64,000 bases of DNA from Hyphomicrobiaceae bacterium (GTDB lineage Bacteria > Pseudomonadota > Alphaproteobacteria > Rhizobiales > Hyphomicrobiaceae). Below, in pieces: positions 52,419 to 61,184 of the stretch. Every line of letters starts with the position of its first letter. The stretch's first letter is position 1. The stretch covers positions 1 to 64,000 of the forward strand of contig JALHMC010000016.1 of assembly GCA_022844225.1 (NCBI GenBank). Reading direction: 5' to 3'. The position numbers were made by a program, and so were the translations under genes. The notes under the pieces are model-generated. The model ran no database searches, was not told the origin of the DNA, and worked only from the letters and a program-made list of their open reading frames with translations.

Positions 52419-52893
52419 GGGAAACCCTCGCCAGCGCGCGCTTCAAGGCGGCGCGCATCTCGCGGCGCCAGAGCCCGATGTTGGCCTCGACGGCCGGGAC
52501 GAAGAACGGCCGCGGCGGCTGCGGCGCCACCCGGACGGAAACCTTGCGATAGCGGCCGAGCGCTTCGCGCCCGACGCCACTCAGGCGGATGGCGCCGGCG
52601 CTGTAGCCGCGGCGGCCCCATTCGACAAACGCTGCATAGAACGCCTTGCGGCGCAGCGCCTTGGTGCGCAGACCGAACTCGACCTCGAGACCCTTGCGCC
52701 GCTTGCCGATGGCGACCTTCGACGCCAGTGCCTTGCGCAGCCGGCCGGTGTCGACCGGTGCCCGCGCGACGGCCGAGCGCTGCATCGAGAGCGCGGTGCG
52801 GTCGAGGCCCTTCGCAATTTCGGCGCGCGAGGCCTCCGGCAGATTGCGCAGTGCCGCCCGGAACCGGCCGTTTGTTTTGAGATGCGAGGCCAT
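52411..52893 (-). CDS. HK97 gp10-family tail component
   Basis: 160 residues. The region RSAVARAPVDTGRLRKALASK is the signature of the HK97 gp10 family (APVDTG.L). Basic, helical protein with RPFFVPAVEANIGLWRREMRAALKRAL at the end. Neck or tail-completion role by family. Confidence 0.85.
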   Translation of the reverse strand: MASHLKTNGRFRAALRNLPEASRAEIAKGLDRTALSMQRSAVARAPVDTGRLRKALASKVAIGKRRKGLEVEFGLRTKALRRKAFYAAFVEWGRRGYSAGAIRLSGVGREALGRYRKVSVRVAPQPPRPFFVPAVEANIGLWRREMRAALKRALARVSRV

Positions 52894-53249
52894 CAGTCGC
52901 CGAGCCCGGTTTCGGTGATGACGTCCATGAACAGCTCCTGCGGCCCGCCGAGGCGGAAGCCCTTGATGTTGTGGGTGCGCCCGTCCCAGCGGATGCGCAT
53001 CTGCTCGTCGATCGCCGCCGTGCGGTAGATCGTGAAGCGGTACTGGACGACATTGCGGACCGCGCCGGTGTGCTCGCGCTCGCCGACGAACAGCGGCTCG
53101 ACGGCGGCATAGGCGCGAAAGGCCTCGCCCCAGAATTGGGTGGCGCCGCCGTAGCTGTCGGCGGTGCGCGTCTCGGCCTCGAACACCACCAGCGCGGTGA
53201 GGTCGCCGGGCGTGACGCGCCGGCCGCCAGGCTGGCCGAGAGATTTCAT
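52893..53249 (-). CDS. Head closure/head-tail adaptor (GTA gp7-like)
   Basis: 118 residues, beta-barrel type: VVFEAETRTADSYGGATQFWGEAFRAYAAVEPLFVGERE and RFTIYRTAAIDEQMRIRWDGRTHNIKG, the classic SPP1 gp16/HK97 gp7-type stopper pattern. ATGA overlaps with both neighbours. Confidence 0.87.
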   Translation of the reverse strand: MKSLGQPGGRRVTPGDLTALVVFEAETRTADSYGGATQFWGEAFRAYAAVEPLFVGEREHTGAVRNVVQYRFTIYRTAAIDEQMRIRWDGRTHNIKGFRLGGPQELFMDVITETGLGD

Positions 53250-53830
53250 GCGGCGAGCACCCGATAGGGGAAGGTCAGCGCGTCGACGGCAAAGGCGTGC
53301 GGGCCCTTGGCGTCGCCGGTCGCCTCACGGTTGATCCACCAGTGCGCGACCAGCAGCAGGATGGCGTGCGCGATCGGGCGCGGGACGGCCGCAGCAGCGC
53401 CGTAGCCGGTGACGAAGCGGACACGGACCGCGCCGGTCTCGTCCCGCGCGTTCGGCCAGGTCAGGCCGTAGGCGGGGCGGATGCGCCCGAGGTAGTGACC
53501 GGCCTCGACGACGTAGGTCTCGGGCGCCAGCGCCGCCTCGGTGCCGGTGTCGTCGAGATACTTGATCGAGGTCACCGACTGCAGCGGCGGCAGCGGCAGC
53601 TCGAGCAGGCCGGCCGGCGCGCGGGGGAATCGGTCGACCTTCAGCTCCCAGGTCTGGGTGACGAGCGCGCGGCCGAGAATGCCGGCGCGCCCGTCGAAGT
53701 GCGCGGTCGCCGCCAGGATCAGCGCCTCGATCAACGAATCCTGATCGCCGGCGAGATAGCGCAAGTGCGCCTTCGCCTCGGCGATCGTAACCGGCGCTTC
53801 GGCCGGGGCGGTGATCAGGGTCAGATCCAT
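53246..53830 (-). CDS. Head-tail connector (HK97 gp6 / GTA gp6-like)
   Basis: 194 residues. N-terminal helical region VTIAEAKAHLRYLAGDQDSLIEALILAATAHFDGRAG is the gp6-like signature; the C-terminal half has VRFVTGYGAAAAVPRPIAHAILLLVAHWWINREA, typical of the phiE125 gp8 family. It forms a ring below the portal. Confidence 0.87.
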   Translation of the reverse strand: MDLTLITAPAEAPVTIAEAKAHLRYLAGDQDSLIEALILAATAHFDGRAGILGRALVTQTWELKVDRFPRAPAGLLELPLPPLQSVTSIKYLDDTGTEAALAPETYVVEAGHYLGRIRPAYGLTWPNARDETGAVRVRFVTGYGAAAAVPRPIAHAILLLVAHWWINREATGDAKGPHAFAVDALTFPYRVLAA

Positions 53831-53862
53831 GGCGGCGCGCGTGCCTCGTCGGTGAGTGCGGG

Positions 53863-54315
53863 TTAGCCGACGATCTCGTCGACGGTGGCCGCGTCATTGT
53901 CGGACGCCGCGCCGTAGCGAGGATCGAAGCCGAGCACCACGGCGCCGATCAGGCAGGCCGCGGTGGCGACCGTCACCGACAGGCGGACGTGGGTGAAGTT
54001 GTTGGCGATGTCGAGGTCGTCGGCGCGGCAGTTGATGACGACCTGCTTGTCGTCGTCGGTGCCGGCCTTCGTCAGCTGGACGATCGCCTTGCCGGTGATG
54101 TCCTTGACGCCGGTGCCAGCGCCGTCGGTCGCCTGCTGCAGTTTGGCATCGACGGTGGCCGAGGCGCCGAGCGCGCCGGCCTGAAGGATGGCCATGATCG
54201 AGGCGAAGGTCGCCATGTTGATCCAGCCGGTGGTGACCGTGGCGGCCGCCTGCGAGATCGGGTTCAGGACCGCCACGACCGCGGCGCGGTCGGAGGGTCG
54301 GATGTTCTGGTTCAT
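53863..54315 (-). CDS. Head-region protein of unknown function
   Basis: 150 residues: NQNIRPSDRAAVVAVLNPISQAAATVTTGWINM, DAKLQQATDGAGTGVKDITGKAIVQLTKAG and VTVATAACLIGAVVLGFDPRYG. The composition and motifs resemble a family often encoded between capsid and connector genes in siphophages, but I know of no assigned function. Confidence 0.7.
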   Translation of the reverse strand: MNQNIRPSDRAAVVAVLNPISQAAATVTTGWINMATFASIMAILQAGALGASATVDAKLQQATDGAGTGVKDITGKAIVQLTKAGTDDDKQVVINCRADDLDIANNFTHVRLSVTVATAACLIGAVVLGFDPRYGAASDNDAATVDEIVG

Positions 54316-54398
54316 GAAGAGGTCTCCGGGTTCGGGTGGCAGCGGGTGGCAGAGACCGGCGGCCGACTAGCGGCCACCGGGATCGCTCACGCCTGGGC

Positions 54399-55697
54399 TC
54401 AGGCGCGGGCGGCGAGGGTGACGAAGTGACCCTTGGTGGCCGACCCGTTGGCGGGCGACACGGCAGCCTTCAGATGCGGCTGGCCGCCGAACCGGATGGT
54501 CCAGCGGAAGGCCTGCAGGCCGTAGTCGAAGTAAAGATGGATCGACGAGGCGAACTTGACGCCGCCTTCCTTGGTCAGGCCGTAGTAGCCCTTGGGGTCG
54601 GCGAGCACGATGTCGCCGAGAGCGCCGAGCGTCTTGCAGTGCTCGGAAAACCGCACCGGACGACCCAGCAGCAGGCCGCCGGGCGCGCCGACGAAGCCGT
54701 TCGGCGGCGTCCAGATCGGCTTGTCGCCGATGACCAGCGTCATCAGGTCCGGCAGCACGTCGGAGTTGACCCGCCAGTGGGCGCGGCCGACGCTGTCACC
54801 CAGCAGGCGCGAGAACATCTTGGCGACGTTCTTGGCGACCAGCGTCGCGGCCGTCTGGCCGGTCTCCTTCGGGACCGTGACCAGCGAGGCCGCGTTCATC
54901 CAGCCGAGGGGCTTGCCGACGCCGTTGCCGTACTGGATGGCATCGTCGAGCTTCCAGCCGATCGCCGCGGCCGCCTTGGTCTCGAGCCGGGCGTTGAGGC
55001 GCGGCGCGTCCTCGAGCAGCTCGTCGCTGGCGAGCACGAACGCATAGAGCTCGTTGAGCGCCACCGAGCGCGGCGACACGTTCGGTCGCGTCGCCGTCAT
55101 CTGCTGGGCTTCGCTGCGCCAGTAGGCCTGGATCCCGGTGCCGCCCCAGGGCGTCCACTCGTCGGAGAGGTCGTTGACCTGGTTCGATGTGGTGGGCTCG
55201 CTGTCGATCTCGGAGAGCAGGTTGTCGCCGCCGAGAACGAGTTCCCAGATGCGGTTGCGGAACTCGGCCGGGACCATGTAGCCGTCGTTCGAGCCGCCCT
55301 CGCGCATGAAGCCGGTGGGGCTCGCCTGGTACATCGTGGCGAGGCGGGCATCGACGGTCGCGTTCGGGGTCTGGGGATGCGCGCGCTGGACAGCCTGGGC
55401 GAAGTCGGCGAGCGAGCGGAACCCGGCGCGCGGGTCGAGCGTGGCGCGATCAGCGCCGACCTCGACGCGGCCGGTGCTCGAAATCACCGACGAGCCGTCC
55501 ATGCGGCGCCGGCGATCGGCGGCGCGCTCGGCGGCCGAGATCTTGCCGGCGAGGTCCTCGAGTTCGCCGTCGATGGCGGTGAAGCGCGCCTCTTCCTCGG
55601 CGGTCAGGTCGCGGCCGGCGGCGTCGGCCGCATCCATCAGCGCGCGGCCTTCGGCCTTCAGCTCGGCCTCGCGGGTCTTCATGGCTTTGAGGTTCAT
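54399..55697 (-). CDS. Major capsid protein, HK97 fold
   Basis: 432 residues. The N-terminal delta-domain is coiled coil (LKAMKTREAELKAEGRALMDAADAAG ... DLAGKISAAERAADRRRR, about 1-65) and is probably removed by the S49 protease. The HK97 fold follows: FMREGGSNDGYMVPAEFRNRIWELV, VSPRSVALNELYAFVLASDELLEDAP and GRPVRFSEHCKTLGALGDIVLADPKGYYGL. The ATG 55697 is the family-like start. Confidence 0.92.
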   Translation of the reverse strand: MNLKAMKTREAELKAEGRALMDAADAAGRDLTAEEEARFTAIDGELEDLAGKISAAERAADRRRRMDGSSVISSTGRVEVGADRATLDPRAGFRSLADFAQAVQRAHPQTPNATVDARLATMYQASPTGFMREGGSNDGYMVPAEFRNRIWELVLGGDNLLSEIDSEPTTSNQVNDLSDEWTPWGGTGIQAYWRSEAQQMTATRPNVSPRSVALNELYAFVLASDELLEDAPRLNARLETKAAAAIGWKLDDAIQYGNGVGKPLGWMNAASLVTVPKETGQTAATLVAKNVAKMFSRLLGDSVGRAHWRVNSDVLPDLMTLVIGDKPIWTPPNGFVGAPGGLLLGRPVRFSEHCKTLGALGDIVLADPKGYYGLTKEGGVKFASSIHLYFDYGLQAFRWTIRFGGQPHLKAAVSPANGSATKGHFVTLAARA

Positions 55698-55802
55698 GGT
55701 GACTTGCCTTTCAGGGTGAGCCGGGACGAGCATCAGCGGGCCCCCGCGTCGTCCCGGCGAGGACGGCGGCCGCCAACTCGAGAGCGCGGAGCGACGAGGC
55801 GA

Positions 55803-56159
55803 TCAAGCCGGAGGCGGCAGGCGCAGCGCGGTGCGGGTCACGCTGGTCGTCGACGAGTAGTTCACCGAGGCGCGGCCGTCGGTGCCGACATAGGCCGAGG
55901 GAATCGGGCCGATATGACGGGTCGCTCCGGCGGCGACCGCGACCTCGATGTCGGGCACCGCCACCGCGCCGACGCCGGGGACCTGCACCGCCGCCGTGAC
56001 CTTCGGAATGGTGACGTCGATCGACGAGCCGCCGCCGTTGGTCACTGTGACGAAGACGCGGTCGCCGGCGTCGACGACGACTTTGTCGCTCGCCGCGGCG
56101 TTGCCCATCGACGGGACCAGGCCCGCCACCGAGATCGTCTGAAGGGTGATGTCTGCCAT
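55803..56159 (-). CDS. Putative head decoration protein
   Basis: 118 residues, beta-sandwich pattern: LVPSMGNAAASDKVVVDAGDRVFVTVTNGGGSSIDVTIP and AAGATRHIGPIPSAYVGTDGRASVNYSS. It lies between protease and capsid, where decoration or head-fibre proteins usually are. No catalytic features. Confidence 0.6.
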   Translation of the reverse strand: MADITLQTISVAGLVPSMGNAAASDKVVVDAGDRVFVTVTNGGGSSIDVTIPKVTAAVQVPGVGAVAVPDIEVAVAAGATRHIGPIPSAYVGTDGRASVNYSSTTSVTRTALRLPPPA

Positions 56160-56189
56160 AGGTCAGTTCCTCGAGAGGGGTTGGACGCC

Positions 56190-57194
56190 TTACCAGAGCG
56201 CCGCACGTCGGCGCGCGGAGGCCATCGCCCCACGCTTGGCCTTGGCGGGTTTCGTGAGCGCCGCGCTCATGCGGCGGATCTCGTCGTCGAGCGTGGCGAT
56301 GCGATCGACCATGCCGCGCTTCAAGGCTTCCTCGGCGCCGAGCATGCGACCGCCGCCGAAGCGGGCGACAACGTCGTCGACGGCAACGCCGCGGCCGCGG
56401 GCGACGGCCTCGGCGAACGAGCGGCCGTAGCGGTTGACGCCCTCTTGAAGGTCGCCGCGGGCTTCGTCGGAAAGGGCGAACGCCGGATGCGTCTCGGCCT
56501 TGTGCGGCGAGACGTCGGAGGTCACGAGGCTGATCTTGACGCCGGCCGTCTCGAGGGCTTGCGAGAGGTCCTCGTGCCAGGTGTAGACGCCAATCGAGCC
56601 GACCTCGCCCGACGGCGTGACAACGAGCTCGGCGGCGCTGGCCGCGATCCAGTAGGCGGCCGAGGCCGCAAACGGGCTCGCCACCGCGACCACCGGCTTG
56701 TCGCCGGACCGGGCCCGGTAGAGCGCGTCGGTCGCTTCCTTGATGCCGAGCACGTTGCCGCCGGGACTGTCGACGTCGACGATGACGCCGCCGACGCGGG
56801 GGTCGTTGAGCGCGCCCTCGAGGCGCTTGGCGAAGCCCTCGGCCGAGGTGCCGCCACCACCGGAGAGATCCATCTCGTCGGAAAGCCTGGGCGAGATCAC
56901 GCCCTTGAGACCGACGATCGCGACGCCGCCGCGGTCCTCGATGGCGCGCTGCTCGGCGGCAACAGCATCCTCGCGGTTTTCGCGCCGAGCCGCACCAGGT
57001 GACAGGGCGGTGATCGTGCCGAGGTTGGCGTCGATCGCCGACAGCGGCCGGCCGGTGATCTCGGCGATCTCGCCGGGCGTGCGACGGCCGCCGGCGGCGG
57101 CGAAGCTCAGGAACTCGATGATGGCGCGGCCCTTGACGGGCTCGATCGCCCAGGGCGTGCCGGCGACGGCGGCGAGAATCCTAGCGTAGCGCAT
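56190..57194 (-). CDS. S49-family prohead protease (SppA/lambda C-like)
   Basis: 334 residues. Residues about 90-290 form a ClpP-like serine protease domain: VIVDVDSPGGNVLG, the Ser in FAASAAYWIAASAAE, VGSIGVYTWHEDLSQALETAGVKISLV and a Lys in SPHKAETHP as the likely general base. Cleaves scaffold or capsid delta-domain. The start overlaps the portal stop by 14 bases. The HK97 and RcGTA protease is the U35 type, so S49 here is a difference. Confidence 0.87.
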   Translation of the reverse strand: MRYARILAAVAGTPWAIEPVKGRAIIEFLSFAAAGGRRTPGEIAEITGRPLSAIDANLGTITALSPGAARRENREDAVAAEQRAIEDRGGVAIVGLKGVISPRLSDEMDLSGGGGTSAEGFAKRLEGALNDPRVGGVIVDVDSPGGNVLGIKEATDALYRARSGDKPVVAVASPFAASAAYWIAASAAELVVTPSGEVGSIGVYTWHEDLSQALETAGVKISLVTSDVSPHKAETHPAFALSDEARGDLQEGVNRYGRSFAEAVARGRGVAVDDVVARFGGGRMLGAEEALKRGMVDRIATLDDEIRRMSAALTKPAKAKRGAMASARRRAALW

Positions 57195-58491
57195 CGGAGC
57201 GGGCCTCGATCAGTTTGCGGTGGGTGGCGAAGAGAGCGAGTTCTCGCTCGATGGTGGCGGCGTAGGCGGCACGCTGTGCCGGTTCGCTGCCAGCCGGTGC
57301 CATGTTCAGGGGCTGCAGGTAGACGTCGCCTACACCGGCTCCGAGCGGGTTCATGTTCTCGCGCTCGCGCACGTCGTCGGCCGAGAGCCAGCCCCACTCG
57401 CGGCCGATGCGATAGGCCTCGTAGCGGGCCTTGATGTCGCCGCGGAGCAGGCCGGCGACGTTGTGCTCGGCGAAGAACACGTCGTCGCGCACGATCAGGT
57501 CGCGGCGAATGCCCTGTTCCCAGGCGACCAGCCACGGCATCAGGGTGTCCGTGACGAACTCGAGGCTCTGCTGCTCGATGTTCGAGAACGTGGCCTTGTC
57601 GAGGATCCCGACCTTGTGCGGGGGCATGCGCCAGAAGCGCAGGCACTGCAGCGCGACCTCGCGATAGGTCTCGATGAACTGGGCCTTGTCGTTCTGGACG
57701 TCGAGCTTCACGAACTTCGAGCCGCCGTCGAGCATGCCGACCTTGTGCCGGTTCTTCCCCGAGAACTCGGCCTGCCATTTGCGCTTGTACTCGTGCGCCT
57801 GCTCGACGGTCGCGAACTTGCCCGGGATCTCGACGACGCCGCCGGGGGTGGCGTCGTTCTCGAAGAACCGAGTCGCATAGTCCTGCAGCGCCAGCGCGCG
57901 GGCGAAGGTGCGGTTGCCGTCGGCGATCAGGCTGCGCCCTAGAATGTTGTCGCTGGTCACCGGCGGCGCGCGCAGGTGGAACACCTCCTCGCGATCGAGC
58001 CGGCGGCGCCGCGCGCCGTCGCGGATCTCGTAGACGTAGGCGCCGGCGCCGTTGTCGCCGTCGAGCTTGACGATCCACACGGTCTCGGGATCGATCCGGA
58101 CGAGCTGGTCGATGACGCCGCGGCGGCCTTCGCGGATCTCGGCGAAGGCGTTGCGGTGCAGCAGCAGATCCCAGGTCATCTGGTGCCGGAACTCGAACGC
58201 CGTGGTCTCGGGGTTCGGCCGGTGGTGCAACAAGTCGGCGATCGGGTGCTCGTCCTGGCGCGTCTTTCCGCCGTTCTTTTCCTTGCGGTATGTGATGAGC
58301 GGCAGCGAGGCCAGCGTCTGCGAGATGACCTGCAGGCAGTCGTAGACCTCGGGGATCGTCGATACGGTCGACGCGTTGACGATCACCTGGCCGTCGGGCG
58401 ACACCGGTCCAAACCAGTAGTCGTCGCCCGGATTGCGGTTCGACGGGGCCGACGGCTCGCTGGCGCCGAAGATGCGCGAGAAGAGCCGCAT
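57181..58491 (-). CDS. Portal protein, HK97 family
   Basis: 436 residues. Motifs VSTIPEVYDCLQVISQTLASLPLITYR, HRNAFAEIREGRRGVIDQLVRIDPETV, ARALALQDYATRFFENDATPGGVVEIPG and FWRMPPHKVGILDKATFSNIEQQSLEFVTDTLMPW are typical. Start MRLFSRIFG with GAGGAG eight bases upstream, overlapping the previous stop by TGATG. Forms the dodecameric DNA channel. Confidence 0.93.
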   Translation of the reverse strand: MRLFSRIFGASEPSAPSNRNPGDDYWFGPVSPDGQVIVNASTVSTIPEVYDCLQVISQTLASLPLITYRKEKNGGKTRQDEHPIADLLHHRPNPETTAFEFRHQMTWDLLLHRNAFAEIREGRRGVIDQLVRIDPETVWIVKLDGDNGAGAYVYEIRDGARRRRLDREEVFHLRAPPVTSDNILGRSLIADGNRTFARALALQDYATRFFENDATPGGVVEIPGKFATVEQAHEYKRKWQAEFSGKNRHKVGMLDGGSKFVKLDVQNDKAQFIETYREVALQCLRFWRMPPHKVGILDKATFSNIEQQSLEFVTDTLMPWLVAWEQGIRRDLIVRDDVFFAEHNVAGLLRGDIKARYEAYRIGREWGWLSADDVRERENMNPLGAGVGDVYLQPLNMAPAGSEPAQRAAYAATIERELALFATHRKLIEARSDALR

Positions 58492-58661
58492 CAGGCGATC
58501 TCCTCGAGGCAGATCGCGCGAGCGGCGAGTGCCGACGCGGCCCGCTCGATCGACGGACGCTTGCCGAACAGCCAGCGCACGGCGCCCAAGAGGGCCGCGA
58601 CGTACCACAGCCACCAAGCGACTCGGACGCCGACGCGCAGCGTGACGTGGGAAGATGCCAT
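58491..58661 (-). CDS. Small membrane protein between terminase and portal (g3.5-like)
   Basis: A 56-residue protein. An ATG with GAAAGG upstream begins 13 bases after the terminase stop and the TGA overlaps the portal ATG. It has one hydrophobic segment (VAWWLWYVAALLGAVRWLF) and a charged tail ending CLEEIA. The same slot in RcGTA holds a small gene (g3.5). Function unknown. Confidence 0.7.
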   Translation of the reverse strand: MASSHVTLRVGVRVAWWLWYVAALLGAVRWLFGKRPSIERAASALAARAICLEEIA

Positions 58662-58674
58662 GTCGGCGAGCCTT

Positions 58675-60354
58675 TCACATGGACGTGACGAAGCCCGAGG
58701 GCGTCTGCGCCTCGGGTGCGATTTCGGTCAGCGCCAGGGCGATGATCAGGGCGACGATGCCGTCGATCTTCTGCGTCGACTTGTTCTTCGCCGGCTTGAT
58801 GTTGCCGTTGGTGTCGGTGATCGTCGCGACGTTGTCGGCCATCCAACGCAGCACCGGGTGGTTGCCGTGGTCGAGCTCGGCCTTGAGCACCAGGCGCTCG
58901 AGCAGCTTCGAGGGGCCGCTCATGGTCGCCATGTTCTGCGACACGCGCACCGCGAGATCTGGATAGATCTCGTTCAGTTCGGTCATCAATTTGTGGGCGT
59001 TCCAGGGGTCGAACCCGATGTTCTTCACCTCGAAGCGCTCGATGTCGCGCAGCAGCTGCGCCTTGATCGCGTCGTGGTCGGCGACGTCGCCTTCGGAGAT
59101 GATGACCGCGCCGGCGTCCCGCCACAGATCGTAGGGCACCCGCTCGGTGCGGATGCGCTCCTCGAGGTCGGCCGACGGCAGCCAGAACCGGCAGAGCACC
59201 CGCCAGCCGTCACCGCCCGCCGGCGGGAACACCAAGATCTCGGCGCACAGATCCTTGGTCGAGGCGAGGTCGACGCCGATGTAGCACTGCCGGCCGATCA
59301 GGGCCGCCTCGTCGTCGCGCCAGCCGTCGGCGCGCCGATGCGCCGAGCAGGCCGCCCATCGCTCCATCTTGAGCCAGCGGAGAACCTGGCCGACCCAGAG
59401 GTTGAGGTTGTAGCGCTTGAAATCGTTCTCTTTGCGCGTGTTCCGCCGCGCCATGTTGGCGGCGTCGCGCATGTTGATGACCGGGATCGAGACGCCGAGG
59501 TTGGGGTTGGCCTTGGCCCAGGTCGCGGGATCGTAGGGATCGTCGGTCTCGCCGGCGGCGTAGATCACCACCAGCGCCCGCTCGTCGTGGATGATGCCGT
59601 CGGCGAGTTGCCTACACGTGTTCCAGAGTTCCCAGCCGTAGCCCTGTTGCAGGCCGGCCGTCGAGATGTCCCACGACATCGGCTGCAGGCGCGCGCCCAT
59701 GCCCTGGTCGAGGAACTGCAGCAGGCGGTCGTCCTTGAACTCGTGCAGCTCGTCGGCGATGCGGAACGACGGGCCCTTGCCGTGCGTGCCCTCGGCGCGG
59801 CCGCCGAGCAGCTTGAACGCCGCGAAGTAGGCGTCGCACCAGAGCGAGTCCTTGAACGGCTGCACCTGCGATTTGAGTTCGTCGGAGAGCAGCACCATGC
59901 GGCGTGCCGCCTCGAACACCTCGCGCGCCTGGTCCTCTTTCGTGGCGACGCAGTAGCCCTCGCCACCGATCTCGCCGTCGGCGAGCAGGTGCTGCAGGGC
60001 AGTTCCGGCCATCAACTCGGTCTTGCCATTTTTCCGAGGGAGCCAGACCGAAGCGCGGCGGTAGCGCCGGGTGCCGTCGTCGCAACGCCAGCCGAACACC
60101 GGGGCGACGATCTCGAACGCCTGCCAGGGCTGCAGCACGAAAGGCCGGCCGGCGAGCGCACCCTTCGTCAGTTTGCACCAGGTCGGATAGAACAGGATCG
60201 CGCGGGTGGCGGCCTCTTCGGAGAACCAATAGCCGGACGGGTGCTCGCGCCCCTCCTGGTCGGCGTAGGCCGCCACAGCGCGCCGAACGTCGGCCTCGTT
60301 GGAGAGGTCGAGGCCGGCCGCCCACGACACGTCAACGCGCGGCGACGACGTCAT
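58675..60354 (-). CDS. terL: Terminase large subunit
   Basis: About 559 residues. The ATPase domain has Walker A WLPRKNGKTELM and Walker B RIADELHEF. The RNase-H-like nuclease domain has acidic residues in CYIGVDLASTKDLC, KNIGFDPWNAHK and KIDGIVALIIAL. This is a complete DNA-packaging motor of the HK97 type. ATG 60354 is preferred over a TTG at 60405 that would add an odd hydrophobic leader. Confidence 0.93.
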   Translation of the reverse strand: MTSSPRVDVSWAAGLDLSNEADVRRAVAAYADQEGREHPSGYWFSEEAATRAILFYPTWCKLTKGALAGRPFVLQPWQAFEIVAPVFGWRCDDGTRRYRRASVWLPRKNGKTELMAGTALQHLLADGEIGGEGYCVATKEDQAREVFEAARRMVLLSDELKSQVQPFKDSLWCDAYFAAFKLLGGRAEGTHGKGPSFRIADELHEFKDDRLLQFLDQGMGARLQPMSWDISTAGLQQGYGWELWNTCRQLADGIIHDERALVVIYAAGETDDPYDPATWAKANPNLGVSIPVINMRDAANMARRNTRKENDFKRYNLNLWVGQVLRWLKMERWAACSAHRRADGWRDDEAALIGRQCYIGVDLASTKDLCAEILVFPPAGGDGWRVLCRFWLPSADLEERIRTERVPYDLWRDAGAVIISEGDVADHDAIKAQLLRDIERFEVKNIGFDPWNAHKLMTELNEIYPDLAVRVSQNMATMSGPSKLLERLVLKAELDHGNHPVLRWMADNVATITDTNGNIKPAKNKSTQKIDGIVALIIALALTEIAPEAQTPSGFVTSM

Positions 60355-60409
60355 GGCGACGAGGAATGCCGCGAGCCAGACGACCCGCGCGAGGATGCAG
60401 CGCAATGGT

Positions 60410-60469
60410 TCAGACCCCGAAGCTGTAAGCGGCGCCGGCTGGCACCGGGTCGACGATGGTGCGGCTCAT
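60410..60469 (-). CDS. Possible 19-residue leader peptide between terminase genes
   Basis: ATG with GAGG eight bases upstream, encoding MSRTIVDPVPAGAAYSFGV and then a stop. It could be a small gene or translational spacer; only the ribosome site supports it. Confidence 0.25.
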   Translation of the reverse strand: MSRTIVDPVPAGAAYSFGV

Positions 60470-60479
60470 GGCTCAGACC

Positions 60480-61025
60480 TCAGTGCGTTGACGGGGGACG
60501 GGCCAGCGCGGCCGGCGAGAGCATGCCGAGCGGCGAGGCCGGCATGCCGGGCGACTGGTCGCCGGGCTGTTTGACGACGAGCGGCGGGGTTGTCGGCTCG
60601 TTGAGGCGGGCGAGGATGGCTTCGCGGGACGCGGGCGCCAGACCGAAGCGGTCCTCAAGCTGGCGCATGCGGTCCTCGAGGGCGAGCATGGCCTGGAAGT
60701 CTGGATTCCGGCGCAGCATCTTGCCGTGCTTCGATTTGGTCCAGTAGCTCTCGCCCTTCTTGTCGACCTTGCCGCGCAGCCGCAGCCAGCGGGCGGTGTG
60801 GTCGCAGTAGCGGGCGAACGAGAGCCGGTCGGTGTCGCGGAAGTAGCGCAGCAGCGTCAGCTTCGGCAGGTAGAGCGACCAGATCGCGCGGCCGGCGTCG
60901 TCGAGCCAGTCGGGAACGCTGGAATCGCTCGGCGCGCCGCCTTTTTGCGTGCGAATCGGGCGCTTTCCGGGGTTGCCCTGGGCCTTCGCCTTGGCCGCCG
61001 GCTTACGCTGAGGACCTGGTTTCAC
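60480..61025 (-). CDS. terS: Terminase small subunit, P27 family
   Basis: 181 residues from a GTG with GAGG eight bases before it. N-terminal basic KPGPQRKPAAKAKAQGNPGKRP, then VPDWLDDAGRAIWSLYLPKLTLLRYFRDTDRLSFARYC, the P27 signature. SREAILARLN follows. It recognises phage DNA for packaging. The 160 bp upstream is the likely cos/pac area, but no site is defined. Confidence 0.9.
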   Translation of the reverse strand: MKPGPQRKPAAKAKAQGNPGKRPIRTQKGGAPSDSSVPDWLDDAGRAIWSLYLPKLTLLRYFRDTDRLSFARYCDHTARWLRLRGKVDKKGESYWTKSKHGKMLRRNPDFQAMLALEDRMRQLEDRFGLAPASREAILARLNEPTTPPLVVKQPGDQSPGMPASPLGMLSPAALARPPSTH

Positions 61026-61184
61026 GGGTGTCGCCTCGGGGCCTTCGACCTGGCCGAAAAAAGTTTCGTGGAACTTGCGCGCGTTTTTTGCGTGGGCGAG
61101 CGGCGGTCTGGCGCAGGTGGGCCCAGCGATCGGACCCGCCCCCCACCCCTCAGTCCTTAACGTGAACGGCGCTTCTATTAACCT

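Noticed and set aside
54336-60747. Very long plus-strand open frames (888 and 923 codons) opposite capsid, protease, portal and terminase
   Set aside because: GC-rich third-position effect on the opposite strand; low-complexity Arg/Gly/Val/Ala sequence and overlap with well-supported minus-strand phage genes.
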